Shown in pieces: positions 47,701 to 58,074 of a stretch of 64,000 bases of DNA. The DNA is taken from positions 33,721,753 through 33,785,752 of the forward strand of contig CP141149.1 in the NCBI GenBank assembly GCA_035235625.1, in the 5' to 3' direction. A program made the position numbers and the translations under genes. Numbering within the stretch: the stretch's first letter is position 1; each line of letters opens with the position of its first letter. The DNA comes from Saururus chinensis. Its lineage: Eukaryota > Streptophyta > Magnoliopsida > Piperales > Saururaceae. Below the pieces are notes generated by a model that had not been told where the DNA came from, did no database searches, and saw only the letters and a program-made list of their open reading frames with translations.

Positions 47701-49148
47701 TTACCCTCCTTGTCTTCCTTCATTTGGAAATTTTGAGTTTGCTAGGATGTAAATCGGTGGGGCACGCACATAGTATTAGCAAGGATGCAATTCTGGACAT
47801 CTTATTGAAATTGAAAGCTGAAGTTATTGGACTCAGTAAAAGATTTGGTTTTTTATTGGGCTTGGATATAAATTTACATTTGTCTCATAAGAGTTGAGAA
47901 TTCGCCTGGTTAGTTGTATTTATTCCTCACATACCTGTTTGGATCTGAAGCATTGAGATTTTTTTCTCAAGTAGTGTGGCAAGACCCAAAATCTTAAGCA
48001 AGCTTGGAAAATGGTGTTCTGAATATCTTTCAGGAAAGTATTTCTCTAGTCACGTCAAAATTAATTTGGGACTTAGTCCTGTCATTCCCGTTTTCAACCT
48101 TATGTGCCATATATGAGCAATCATGTTAAGCTGAGCGGAGCAGAATTTGGCTTAGATGGAATGAATGTACATGCCTAACTGAAGTTTAGCTGTAGTGGCA
48201 AAAGTCAATATGCAGCAAGTTCTGTCCAGCTGGTTCTTTTAAAAGCCAATGACCATGTCTAGCTGTTCGTGTGTTTGTATACGCTGATGATCTTATCAGT
48301 ATTTCTGTGTTGCTATTGTGATAATTTCTGGTATTCTGTTGGAACAGTGTGTGCAATGGCATGTAAACTGTAACTACGTTGCAACTGGATCAAGTGACAG
48401 GACAGTTAGATTATGGGATGTTCAGAGTGGAGAATGTGTCCGGATATTCATTGGGCACAGAAGTATGATACTATCCCTTGCTATGTCACCTGATGGGCGC
48501 TACATGGCGTCTGGTGATGAAGATGGCACAATCATGATGTGGGATCTTTCAAGTGGTCGCTGTGTTACACCCCTAATAGGCCACACATCGTGCGTTTGGA
48601 CCCTTGCTTTCAGGTAGCACATGTTCATGATATTCTTGTCTGATGGTACATTAGATACTCAAAGATGCACTTTTCTTCTGCTTGTTATTGTAACCTGCTT
48701 GTTCCTTGAAACGAGGGCAACATTTATTAGACATTCCTATTTTGACGTTTCAGTTGTGAAGGTTCCGTACTAGCGTCTGGATCTGCGGATTGCACCGTGA
48801 AGTTATGGGATGTAACCGCAAGCACTAAGTTCTCGCGGATGGAGGAGAAGTAATTTTTTTTTCTCATTATTTTATCTCGTGCAACTTAGCTTCCATATCT
48901 GTCCTTAGGCGCAAAGGTTAACAGATCTTTTTTTTATTCTCAGCAAAGTTGGAGGAGGCGCAAACAGGCTGAGGTCACTAAAGACTCTTCCAACCAAGGC
49001 AACTCCCGTCTACGCCTTGCAGGTTAAGTCACATATATCATAAACATTGTTAATTGCTCACTCTTATCAAAATATTCATTCCTTATTTCTTTGTGGACAG
49101 TTCTCGCGGAGAAATCTATTATTTGCAGCTGGGTCACTTTCAAAATGA
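38794..49148 (+). CDS. TAF5: TFIID subunit TAF5 (WD40-repeat protein), 19 coding exons
   Basis: TAF5 is a scaffold of the TFIID complex, which binds core promoters and starts RNA polymerase II transcription. Hand-joined exons: 38794-38948, 39062-39143, 39249-39327, 39469-39566, 39708-39764, 40375-40462, 40738-40847, 41817-41918, 42252-42403, 42990-43100, 43190-43259, 43364-43403, 43978-44142, 44212-44288, 47574-47690, 48348-48613, 48754-48849, 48944-49022, 49101-49148. They total 1992 nt, or 663 codons plus stop, close to Arabidopsis TAF5 (about 670). The N-terminus ([19 protein letters not shown]) is a LisH-type helix pair. Residues 55-190 form the TAF5 NTD2 domain ([33 protein letters not shown]). 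A lysine-rich linker precedes six WD40 repeats from about residue 345 to the end ([62 protein letters not shown]). Upstream there is no in-frame ATG. Intron 3 is GC-AG and intron 14 carries two transposons. Confidence 0.95.
39328..39468 (+). other. GC-AG intron of TAF5 (intron 3)
   Basis: The donor reads GGAAG|GCAAGC and the acceptor CTTGTAG|CTCGG. Only this junction gives the conserved reading [17 protein letters not shown] (phase 1); no GT donor nearby keeps the frame. GC donors are a known minority class spliced by the major spliceosome. Confidence 0.85.
40800..41071 (+). repeat. Tandem duplication of TAF5 exon 7 end plus donor
   Basis: The 138 bases from AGTCAAGATACTGC at 40800 recur from 40938 for 134 bases with few changes. 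Each copy holds the last 48 bases of exon 7, the GTGAGT donor and the start of intron 7. Changes in the second copy include GAAGTGCG to GATGTGTG and a 4-base shortening near 41035. The second exon copy is not needed for the frame: used after exon 7 from the nearest AG it would stop at the fifth codon. Confidence 0.9.
43922..43947 (+). repeat. (CT)n(CA)n microsatellite in TAF5 intron 12
   Basis: A compound dinucleotide run lies 30 bases before the exon 13 acceptor, where it adds to the pyrimidine-rich stretch. Confidence 0.85.
44321..44445. mobile_element. Tourist-like MITE in TAF5 intron 14
   Basis: The 125-bp unit has terminal inverted repeats of about 33 bases starting GGGGCTGTTTGGCAACCCA, with one or two mismatches. 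GGGGCTGTTTGG-type ends are typical of PIF/Harbinger-derived (Tourist) MITEs. The flanks are ATA and TTA, so the expected 3-bp TWA duplication is imperfect. It has no coding capacity and would form a strong hairpin in the pre-mRNA. Confidence 0.8.
45474..47238 (-). mobile_element. Mutator-like element in TAF5 intron 14, 9-bp TSD
   Basis: The same 9-mer TTTATTGTA sits at 45465-45473 and 47239-47247. Terminal inverted repeats start GGGAAAATTATTTAAATAAT on the left, and its near complement ends in ...AATTTTCC on the right; they extend about 70-90 bases inwards to the shared block GTGGTGTTC-TTTTTGCC. A 9-bp duplication with long inverted repeats is the hallmark of Mutator-like elements. The 1765-bp element holds a decayed plant-mobile-domain gene but no transposase. 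The left half also contains a GATTTCG/CGAAATC palindrome series (about 45560-45790). Confidence 0.88.
46030..46765 (-). pseudogene. Plant mobile domain (MAIN-like) gene remnant inside MULE
   Basis: The minus-strand frame 46765-46514 is open and reads like the C-terminal part of a plant mobile domain: [20 protein letters not shown], then [20 protein letters not shown] and [18 protein letters not shown] second piece (about 46395-46030) carries an [12 protein letters not shown] tail ending [14 protein letters not shown] and a stop, as in many transposon-borne MAIN-like proteins. An intron-like gap separates them and one in-frame TAG lies in the second piece (about 46183-46185). The N-terminal half of the domain is missing. 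The PMD family includes Arabidopsis MAIN and MAIL1, and such domains are known inside plant transposons. Probably dead. Confidence 0.75.
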
Positions 49149-49852
49149 AGATTGCCAGGGATTTTGTATTTTGTGATCGTATTATCATGAACAAACTTGA
49201 TAGCAAAATTACACTTTCGTGTATTTCTTTACTATACATTTAATTTGCCGGCTGGCGAGGGAATCATTTTTAGGAATTTTAGAAGCTTCTATGTCTAGCT
49301 GTTATGGATTATGATATTTTTTCGTATTTAATGCATCCTAGGAAAGGCGAGGTATTATCAAGATTTAGTTCCACCAAGCATTCTCCGTTTCCGACTAGGA
49401 CGTCCGTCTGTCTAATGTTGCAATGCAGGGCATCGTGAAGAAACGCGTGAGCCTGCTCTAAACTCAAAATATGAATGGTTGTTTTTTCTCTACTTAAAAA
49501 ATCTAGTTGTGCCGCACAGGGGCCAACGATCTCTTCACCAATGGGAACTTTTGAATTGCGAGGTTTTGCAGTTGCCTATCTGATCCGAGCAAATCTCTCA
49601 ATTTCATTCCTTGCAGATTTTTCCTCCTAGACCAATTAGGATTTCCTCCTCGTCAAACTGTCGCTTAACAAGTCCCCATCAGTAATACCATTGAGGGTTT
49701 CTGGGCCGAAAACAAAATTACAAATAAAAGATTACCTAAATGGGTCTATTGATTATCCATTGACAATAAGCTACATCTTTTGTCTAAAAATTCCTTCTAT
49801 CAAAATTACCTTTTGGATCCGTTGATTATGGCGACCGATCATTTTTTATCAC
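49149..49852. other. 3' regions between convergent TAF5 and CPL4
   Basis: These 704 bases must hold both 3' untranslated regions and polyadenylation sites. No other gene is visible. Overlap of the two transcript ends is possible given the distance. Confidence 0.6.
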
Positions 49853-52800
49853 CTAACATTTGGAGGGGACTGCAAATTCCTTTTCTGGCTGTCTTTGCCA
49901 TAGGTAATTGGCAGCTTCAATCCAACTGGTGTTGACTAAAAATTTGTTTTCTTTAACAGCCCATCGTGCTTTGTCTGTTCCTCTGTCCATAGCAACCACA
50001 TGAGTGACAGAGGAGTCCACATCTGTACAACATGTTGCACCTAACTGTTCTGCTATCTTCCACAAGGGGTGAAGTGCAGCCTGCAAATTTTTTGGAAATA
50101 CGTGACTGAACACCAATTTGCAGTCCTTCAGGACTTCTTGCCGAATTGTCCTAAGCATCTGATAGAATGAAAGAACTAATGTCAAATAATACTCAAATGG
50201 TTCCATTAACTAAGCAATAACAAGATGCATTGCGCACACAAAGAAATCCTACGGGCATCAGCTTGCAGCATTCATTAAAGTAGGAATTCTCGAAATAAAA
50301 CATCAATGTGTACGATTTAGGCACAACACCAATTTCCCCTTCTGGACACTTAACTCTACCTGCTTCATTAATTATTTTGGCCAGCAATTTCTCCTAGTTC
50401 TCTCTCTATATAGTCCTCCCAGTTTTTTCCAGATTAACATTGAAAGAAAAAGGAATTCATCTGACAATGGATCATCCCGTGAGTGCCATGTGTGTGAGGG
50501 TGGTCCATATACAAGTTAAAAAGACATGCGTTAAAACCTTCAAAAAGTAAAATTTAAAGATTCTGTGCATGCCAAGGGAATTATTGGGAGAGTTGATGAT
50601 ATACCGGTCTCACATCTCTTTGGTTGATATCAGTTCCAACTTCCTGTAACAAGCCACTCTTATAAGTAAATTGAAGACTAGCAACCTGGTTGAAACAACA
50701 AAAAAACAGAGTTAAACTTACAAAGAACTAACCATATTGAGAAAGAACTTTTGGTGAACCCGCCTAAGAACTTTGAGAATGCTTGAGAGTGCACCATCTG
50801 CTTTACTTTCATCCATCTTCCTCTCGGACAAAGATTTACCACAGAAGCCAAACTGTCGACAACTGGAAGCGAAGTAATGGTATCTTTCTATCAAAATCAA
50901 GTTGTCCCTGTGTTTCTGCCATACCTAAAATAATGACATGTACACACATCTATTAATCAATCAATTAATCAGAGTACATTTAGGTAGACCAAATGTCTAA
51001 AAAAGAATACAAAAATAGGAAATGTTAAAATACATCCAGAGCATCATTGCAACTGTATGCATGTGTTAGAATTTCACCAAATATGCACGAACCATCTCCA
51101 GTAAATTTCTATTACTAACTCTTTAATTCCATAAAATTAGCACTTGGAGTACATTAATCCCATAAAAATAGATATGCTGTCAAATTGTAATGCCTCAAAA
51201 GGATTTTTCTCTTAATAAAAACAAGATCAATAACATTGCATGAGAGCTTAAATACAAGCAAACAAGGCATCAACCAATATACCTACCCAAGCTACTAAAA
51301 TTGTCAATTTCTGTCTAAATTGACAATTTGAAGGATCAATCACAAGCTAGCTTTTTTTCAAAATGAATCTCCTTTCTTTCGAGAAATGATGGAAGTCATA
51401 CCATGTCTCACAGCTCATTACTCTTTACTTACGGACCACACCAAAGCTCACCCCCAAAACACATGCCTTAATATATTTTTTTAATTAGACATTTATTGCA
51501 GGACATAGGGAGTATTAATCATCAATGAGATCATTATGAACTTTGTTCTTCTTCTTGATCATCCATCACTATTTTCTCTTTTCATCTAACAGTTCTTTTT
51601 CAAAAATTGACATTTTTACACAATTGGGTAATTGTTTTGTGGTAATATTAATTTTTATAAGTGTAAATATACACACATCAATTTTACAAGTAAATTTACT
51701 GCTCCCACATCATTGAATTCACTTTTACAATCTCTTCCGCCTGGGCAAGTTCTACCAAAACCGAGATTGATGTCCAACTTTTCTAAGCATTACATTAAGG
51801 CCAACTTCACATTTATATAGTGGCAATAAGGTCTAAAAAAAAAATGGCATTGCATTAATAAGCATCAAAGGGAACAACAAAATATCGGACAAGTAAAAAA
51901 TCAGCTATGAAACTTAGGCAAGTTTCTTACCATCTCTGTGTCATCAAGGATCAGTACAGCATTTTCAGCTCCAAATACAACATCAAGCCCTTTTTGATGT
52001 CTCTGAGTACAATCTCCTTGAGAAATAACTCTGTCACTGAAGTACATTCCCTTTGGGTCAAGGAGTTTTGCAATTTCCAAAGCATACGACCGTTCAGCCA
52101 TTGTGTATATATACATTTCAAACATTGTAAAAGCCTCACTTAGAAAGGTATCAATGAAAGGCCTCAGCTTTGTCAACATATGCATGTTATCTAATCTGTA
52201 CAAGCCTTCATTTATATCACCTGCCACAAAAAAACAGATAATTAATAACCTTATATAACTAATTGAGCATTGTTGGGAAACGGCGCTACTTGATTATGAT
52301 ATAACTAATTGAGCATGTATAAACATAACAAATACTCAAGATGAATTAGCATTATGTTCTAATCATTTCCACTCGTTTCTTTACTCATGTCCTTTCTGAA
52401 AAATGGTACTGGTTCAGGTTAGCATAAAGCATTTACATCAAAATAAGTAGTCATATATTTAAGACCACTTTTTGCATGCAGGCCACTGGCCAACACTTTC
52501 AATAAAATAAATAATCAAAGATTAAAACGTATAGCATAAAAAAAAACTTGGAAAACCTTGCTTTAAATGTTCCTCTTCAGGAGTAACATCCACAAGTCTA
52601 GTTGAATTCAGTAGCGTATGATCTAAATCCAGAACAAGGTAAAGTTTTCTATCCCGTTTTATTTTCTTCTCCAAATCAACATGTCTAATGCGAGTGATTT
52701 CCTCAGATTCGAGCCTTAAATGCTGCACGCAGAAACAAAAAATATTCAGGCTAATCTAGATTCATCATAATAAGTAGCATATCCAGAAAATGAAGGCATA

Positions 52801-53416
52801 AGGCAACCAAGTAATCATTCCCTATTCAAACTTGTTACCTTATGGATGTATCCTAAGGCAATACCAGATTCAACCTCTTTAATGTGCCCACACCGTATGC
52901 ACATGTCTCTATAAAAGCCAGGATGGGGAGGACACACTTTCTCACTTGAAGGTGATTTGGGGGCATCTGCACATAATATAGGTGTGTACATCAGATCATT
53001 TTACTCATAACAGCTTAATGGGTGGCAGGCACATTGACCCATTTGGACAAATGACTACCATGCTGGCTCATAATGGCTCCGCCAGATCCAAGAGAACTGT
53101 CTCCATCTTCCAACTCCTGCACTTTTTGTCTTTTAGCCCTATACACAATAATAAGTTAATGTTTCAAAGTTCAATTTTAACTTTATGGCAAGTAAGACAT
53201 GATGTAAGTAGAATTAAGGGAAAATAGAAAAAAGTTACAGAAATTGGAGGTACTGAAATAATAATACCTGCCCTGCTCAACGTCGTCACCACTAGAACCA
53301 TCTTCATCTAAATCTGGAGATTCCTCCGACGGAGTGGATGCCAACTCAGCATCAAGGAGAGCAGCAAAATCATCGCTACTCGAAGAATTTACCGGTGAGT
53401 CCTCCACCAAACTCAT
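49853..53416 (-). CDS. CPL4: RNA polymerase II CTD phosphatase-like 4 (FCP1 + BRCT), 8 coding exons
   Basis: CPL4 removes phosphate from the heptad repeats of the RNA polymerase II C-terminal domain in the nucleus, recycling the enzyme. Hand-joined exons on the minus strand: 53416-53268, 53138-53059, 52966-52839, 52722-52557, 52220-51931, 50924-50733, 50643-50605, 50158-49853. They total 1350 nt, or 449 codons plus stop; Arabidopsis CPL4 is about 440. The acidic serine-rich start (MSLVEDSPVNSSSSDD) and a C-x2-C zinc-like segment (MCIRCGH) match the plant family. The FCP1 catalytic motif DLDHT is at residues 151-155, with Asp151 and Asp153 as nucleophile and acid, and LILDDTE is near 264-270. 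The C-terminal exon encodes a BRCT domain (about 357-445; LGATCCTDVDSSVTHVVAMD, WIEAANYLW). All key residues are intact. The stop lies 704 bases from the TAF5 stop, tail to tail. Confidence 0.94.
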
Positions 53417-54608
53417 GAGCTACAACTATGGAACTGAAATTAGACATGAAAAGCTCCACTCAACACAAAAGAGAAAAATGACAGAAAAGCACCCCTGACC
53501 CTAAACCCTACCCAAGATAGAACACGTGATTGCTAAACCCGCCCCTACCAGAAATAAAACCCACAATATCACTACCCTAGCCGACCCGAAATAGAACCTG
53601 ACCCCTACTTGAGAACCCAAGTTAAAACCTGGGTCAAATTAATCTGTTACTAATTTCTATCAAAACAAAAACATCTGTCTAATGATTCTTCAAAAAAGAA
53701 TAATTGCTGAAACAGCTGGGGTAAATATGCAGGTGCCAGAGGAAAATCTGGTTCACTTGGAACCTAAGAAGCTTCAAACAAATTTGAGAACACACTGAGG
53801 ATGCTCATCCAGCTGCCCCTGAAGCTAATAAAAATTTTGAGAAAGTAGTAGAACACTCTCCTGGCACCATTAAACCTTCTGCTGCTTATAAAAAACATGA
53901 ATTTTACTAATTACTTCCTCCAACATAACACAAGATTAAATACTATAGTAACTACTCCTGCAATATTACTTGCCATCTCCAAATAAAAAAAACCTGTTAC
54001 TACTAGATCTGAAATGAAATAAAAACTGCATATACACAAAAATCACATTGAGATAGTAAAATTCCAACTGTGTATACTATAAGAACCAACTGATTAAAAA
54101 CTTACTGTAGAAAACAACTTGTCGATGAAATTACAAAAATTTATTTCATTGAATCAGAATCCAGACATTCAAATACATTGAATCAGAATCAAGAAAAGGA
54201 AAAAAAATACAAGGAGTCTAGTTAATGGATTGGGAAGATTTTTTGTGGCATAACATGATTTGGATGAACTTCAATTTTTTTCTTTATTGTTCATTGATTA
54301 GGGATTTGACTAGTGGACAGGTTCATATGTAACCAGCTGATTTAATCACTAAAGCAATTGAATTAAATTTTAGCATTGGAGAGGACGTCATGTGGAAAGA
54401 AAACACATAAAAATAATAATAAGTTTAGATGTTGGATTGTTTGTTACCAATGATCCGGGACCAATCACTCTTAAGATTATCAAGTAGAAAAGTGTTTTTG
54501 ATTGGATTAATAATATATATCATTCAAAAATAAAATCCAAAGTAGCATCGATGCAAAAAAAAAACAGAAACATAAAAAATTAAAAATGCAAACTTATTCA
54601 TAGCATAC
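53417..54608 (-). other. Putative 5' UTR intron of CPL4
   Basis: A consensus acceptor CTAATTTCAG ends at 53434, just 17 bases before the CPL4 ATG, and a donor AAG|GTATGC is at 54609/54608 after a GC/CT-rich exon-like segment. Together they suggest a leader intron of about 1175 bases. On this reading, a G-box CACGTG (53523-53528) and a telo-box-like AAACCCTA (53503-53510) lie within the intron. The alternative is that transcription starts just upstream of these motifs and no leader intron exists. Confidence 0.45.
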
Positions 54609-55030
54609 CTTAGGACTGCTCACGCCTCCACTGCTCCACATGCCACAATAGGCTGGAAGTCTCCACTTCGGGCTGCCCGATGTTGGTGAAAGAAGGGACG
54701 TATAGCCGTGGATGGTGAGGAACTGAAGTAAAGAGGAGGGGGACAGCTGCACAGGGAGGAGGACTGCCGGATGGGGAGGGGGACTGAAGACGGGGAGGAG
54801 GGTGGAGACCGGACGGGGAAGTAAGCCTGGTAGGCTGGGACAGGTAATTGGTAAAGAGGAACGAACGGGGAGGAGGGAGGGCAGAGGCCGAATGGGGATG
54901 AGAGCTGAAGATGCTCAGCAGTCGCCCTTGCCCGTGGAAACAATGGTCGAAAGTAAACGGGCAGATGCGGACTGTGGAGGTTGGATAGGTATTAGTACGT
55001 CTGGGAAAATTCAACCCGGGGAAAGAGAAA
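54609..55030 (-). promoter_or_regulatory. Probable 5' untranslated exon of CPL4
   Basis: The segment is GC- and CT-rich on the minus strand, in contrast to AT-rich flanks, and ends in a good donor (CCTAAG|GTATGC). The frame through it (55014-54610) gives a proline/serine-rich translation with no domain, as expected for a leader. A GAAA/CTTT repeat at 55020-55042 may mark the core promoter. Confidence 0.4.
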
Positions 55031-55383
55031 GAGAAAGAGAATCAAGGAGAAAAGGAAATGAGGGGATTCCCGGTAACTTTTCACTGTTTGGTTACACAAA
55101 GAAAGAGAAGGAGAAAGTCCAATTTTCTGTTTGGTTCAATACGATGGATATTAGAAGAAATTATAAAACTATATGTAAATAAAATAAATTCATCAAAATT
55201 TTCAATTAATTTATAATCAAAACCTATCCAATAAAAATATTGTATTTAAAATATAGAATCGTCGAAATAAAACCTACTTCAAAAGCATCCTATATTACAT
55301 GTCCAAAAATTAGCAACTAAAATCATAACTAACTCAAAAATCAAGTCTTCCAAACATAGTAAAATGAAAAAATATTACTACGT

Positions 55384-55781
55384 TCATGAACTCATCATCA
55401 TATCCAAACAATATTTGCAGTACTCTAGTGCAAGTCCCATGAAAGCCCTCGCTTTTACTAGATCTCCAGTAAGATAGGTGTATGCTTTAAGTTTGTCCTC
55501 CCGATCAACATTGTCCATCTTTGATATTTCTTCAAATATTTCTTTCTTTTTGTATATATGTGGCATATTAGCACTACCATGCTCAAGTGTGATAGCAATT
55601 GCTTCTATTCCACTTTTAAATGATTTGAGTTCTTCAACTATATCCACTGGTTGAATCTTTCTTTTCAGACCTTGTTTTTTCTTACCTGTTGAAGATGAGG
55701 GTATAGATTGTTTAGGTTGAGAATCAACGATGCATTCAAAGTTATCTTCCTCAATTTTTATCACACCAGCCACTTCTATTT
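55384..55781 (-). pseudogene. C-terminal remnant of a Myb/SANT-like domain gene
   Basis: The frame reads EVAGVIKIEEDNFECIVDS, a basic/serine-rich linker (GKKKQGLKRKIQ), then EELKSFKSGIEAIAITLEHG and EIFEEISKMDNVDREDKLKA up to a stop. This is the layout of the C-terminal half of plant Myb/SANT-like proteins (L10-interacting MYB-type, also PIF/Harbinger accessory proteins), whose ends read like EIYEEVxKIxGLDDxFLxxA with an AxAFLxL helix. No N-terminal Myb/SANT domain is found up to 57.6 kb, and no ATG starts the frame; it follows an AAATAG acceptor-like site. It is a truncated gene or a last exon of a broken one. A host gene and a transposon origin are both possible. Confidence 0.5.
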
Positions 55782-55789
55782 TAGGTGTT

Positions 55790-57060
55790 TAAAAATTAAA
55801 GTTCCAACAACAAAAGACAACTGAGATTCTCCACTACACACTCAACCTAACTGTTTACATTTGTATCGATCTCATCTTCAACTGCAAATTTCAGTTTTAG
55901 CACATACAACAAAAACCCAGAAATCAGACGCTTTCAAATTTTCTATCTTCCACATTAAATAATCAAAATCAATCTCAGTTCCAAACATCGTTGTGCATCT
56001 TCATATCTATCTCACCAGCCACTTTCTATTCTTTGGTGTTTCAAAAACACAGTTCAACAAAAACGACAACTGAAATTCCCTACTGCATACTGAACCCAAC
56101 TGTTCAGATTTGTATTAATCTTCTCCTAATATACAAATTTCAGCATTTCTTTATCACATAGAATAAAAATCCTCAAATCAAACGCCTTCAAATTTCCATC
56201 TTCCACATTTAATGAATAGAATCAAGCTCAGTTCCAAATTTATCTGCATATGTGCCACTTCTATTCTTGACTAATAAAACAAAGGTCTAACATACTCTAC
56301 TTGATGAAAATTATGGTCTGCTGAAAATAAACTTGTTTCTTGTCACTAAAGAATAGAAGTGGCAGCAAATAAACATAAAGCATACTGATAAGATTAAGAT
56401 CATAATCAGTATGCTTAACGTAGCCTAATTCTCTGCAAAGAGGGGGCCAAGCGGGTGACAATTTTGATTATGGTTTTACAGTCGATATAGGATGAAATAA
56501 ACAGGAATCATGAGTCTGGAATTGGTTGTAAAAGCTGTCTAAGTGTTTCCTCATAGATTGGTAAACCCAGTGAGCCTGATAATTAAATGGGTCAAGTAAA
56601 TTAAGATCATAAAGAACAGAAGTGGCAGCAAATAATCATAAAGAATAGAAGTGGCTGCAATTGCTTATTACATGTTTGCATATGACACGGGATAGGTAGC
56701 CTCCGATAATATGAGAATACATAATTCCAGAACTGCCATAAAAATTAGGGAAGATGGTGATCAGAAAACTTAGGTCTGGAGTTAAAGTAAAAGATGTTTA
56801 CTTCCAGTCATCACTATGCTTAACGTAGCATAATTCTCTGCAAAGAGGGGGCCAAGCCGGTGACAATTTTGATTACGGTTTTACAGTCAATATGATATAG
56901 GATGAAATAAACAGGAATCATGAGTCTGGAATTGGTTGTAAAAGACCCAGTGAGCCTGATAATTAAATGGGTCAAGTAGATTAATCATAAAGAATAGAAG
57001 TGGCAGCAAATAATCATAAAGCACAGAGCATTGCCTCTCCAGTAAGATCCTCCATAAAAA
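55790..57060. repeat. Region of local direct duplications
   Basis: A block of about 130 bases at 55781-55910 recurs diverged at 56030-56165 (GGTGTTT-AAAA, GACAACTGA-ATTC, ACAAATTTCAG). A second block starting ATGCTTAACGTAGC at 56410 recurs at 56816 with high identity for about 150 bases, and again after a gap (CCAGTGAGCCTGATAATTAA at 56570 and 56948). The motif AGAAGTGGCAGCAAATAA appears at least three times. No open frame is shared by the copies. Confidence 0.75.
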
Positions 57061-57359
57061 ACGAAGGTCTGATGAAAATCATCAGTAAACAATTTCTCAA
57101 TACTTGATCAGAGAGAAGGAAGCAAATAATGAACGGAAGAAGATGATTAGAACGAAACTGATAAAAGAATGGGAAAATATCCTGATCAGAGAAAAGGAAT
57201 CAAATAATGAACAGCCAGATCTTCAAACACAGAACCAAAAAGCAAAACATCCAAAGCAATCCGCGGCCCGCACATACTTCATAAAGCACAAAATTTTGCG
57301 AACAAATACAGCATCAACGTGATAAACAAAAAAAGAGAGAGAAAAAAGCAAGGACTCAC

Positions 57360-57567
57360 TGTAAAGCTGAAGTTCCGACCGGCGGCGGCGAGGCGGGAGG
57401 AGAGAGAGAGAGATGGGGAGACGACCTCTTCGCGCGGCTTCTAGGAGCAGGGGAAGAAGATGGCCTTGCCCGTTGAAATGACTCCACCCGGGATCAGAAG
57501 GCAGGAGATGAGGACGGCGAGAGAACACTGCTTCGCGTCTGGAACCCTCAACCCGTGGATTTTCCAC
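57360..57567 (-). other. GC-rich exon-like segment with splice donor
   Basis: On the minus strand a GC- and CT-rich segment with CTCTCTCTCTC and CGCCGCCGCCGG ends at ACA|GTGAGT (57360/57359). The open frame through it (MENPRVEGSRREAV...) has no recognisable domain. It looks like a 5' exon, perhaps of the gene whose remnant lies at 55.4-55.8 kb, but no joined frame can be shown. Confidence 0.35.
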
Positions 57568-57589
57568 TGGTTAATGGTTACTGGTTCAG

Positions 57590-58074
57590 GGATGGAAAAT
57601 TTCATTTACCCGCCGCCGGTAATTAATAAATAGGTAAAGGGTAAATTAAGTGTGTAATTTTACCCGCTTAGTACCTTACTCGCTTTAATATATATAAATA
57701 TATTTTATAATATTTTGATATAATGAGCTAGAGAATTTAGAGTAATTAAAACATCTTTTAGTTTTGATTTTTTTAATTATTTAAATTTATATAAGGTGTT
57801 AAATTTTGATTATATTTTATTTATTTATATAAATTATGAGGTTCTTATAAGTTTATATTAGATTAATTTTTTTTGTATCTTAAATAAATTTTTAATATAT
57901 ATATTTGTTATTATTTTTATTTATTAATTAATTAGTTGTTTACCCGTTACCCGTTTATTTACCCGATGGATAATAAGTAATGAGTAAGGTATCGGTAATA
58001 CGTAGGGTATGAGTAAAATTTCTAAAAAAGGGTGTGGATATGGGTAAAGCCTTACCTGACCCATTGACAACCCT
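57590..58074. repeat. Degenerate repeat ending ATTGACAACCCTA
   Basis: AT-rich sequence with repeated TTACCC / GGGTAA motifs closes in CCCATTGACAACCCTA. The same terminus occurs at 60549-60564 after similar sequence, so both are ends of one dispersed element family, probably a DNA transposon. Left ends are not recognisable. Confidence 0.4.

Noticed and set aside
54620..55182. Frames on both strands upstream of CPL4
   Set aside because: Proline/serine- or glycine/arginine-rich shadows of a CT-rich probable leader exon.
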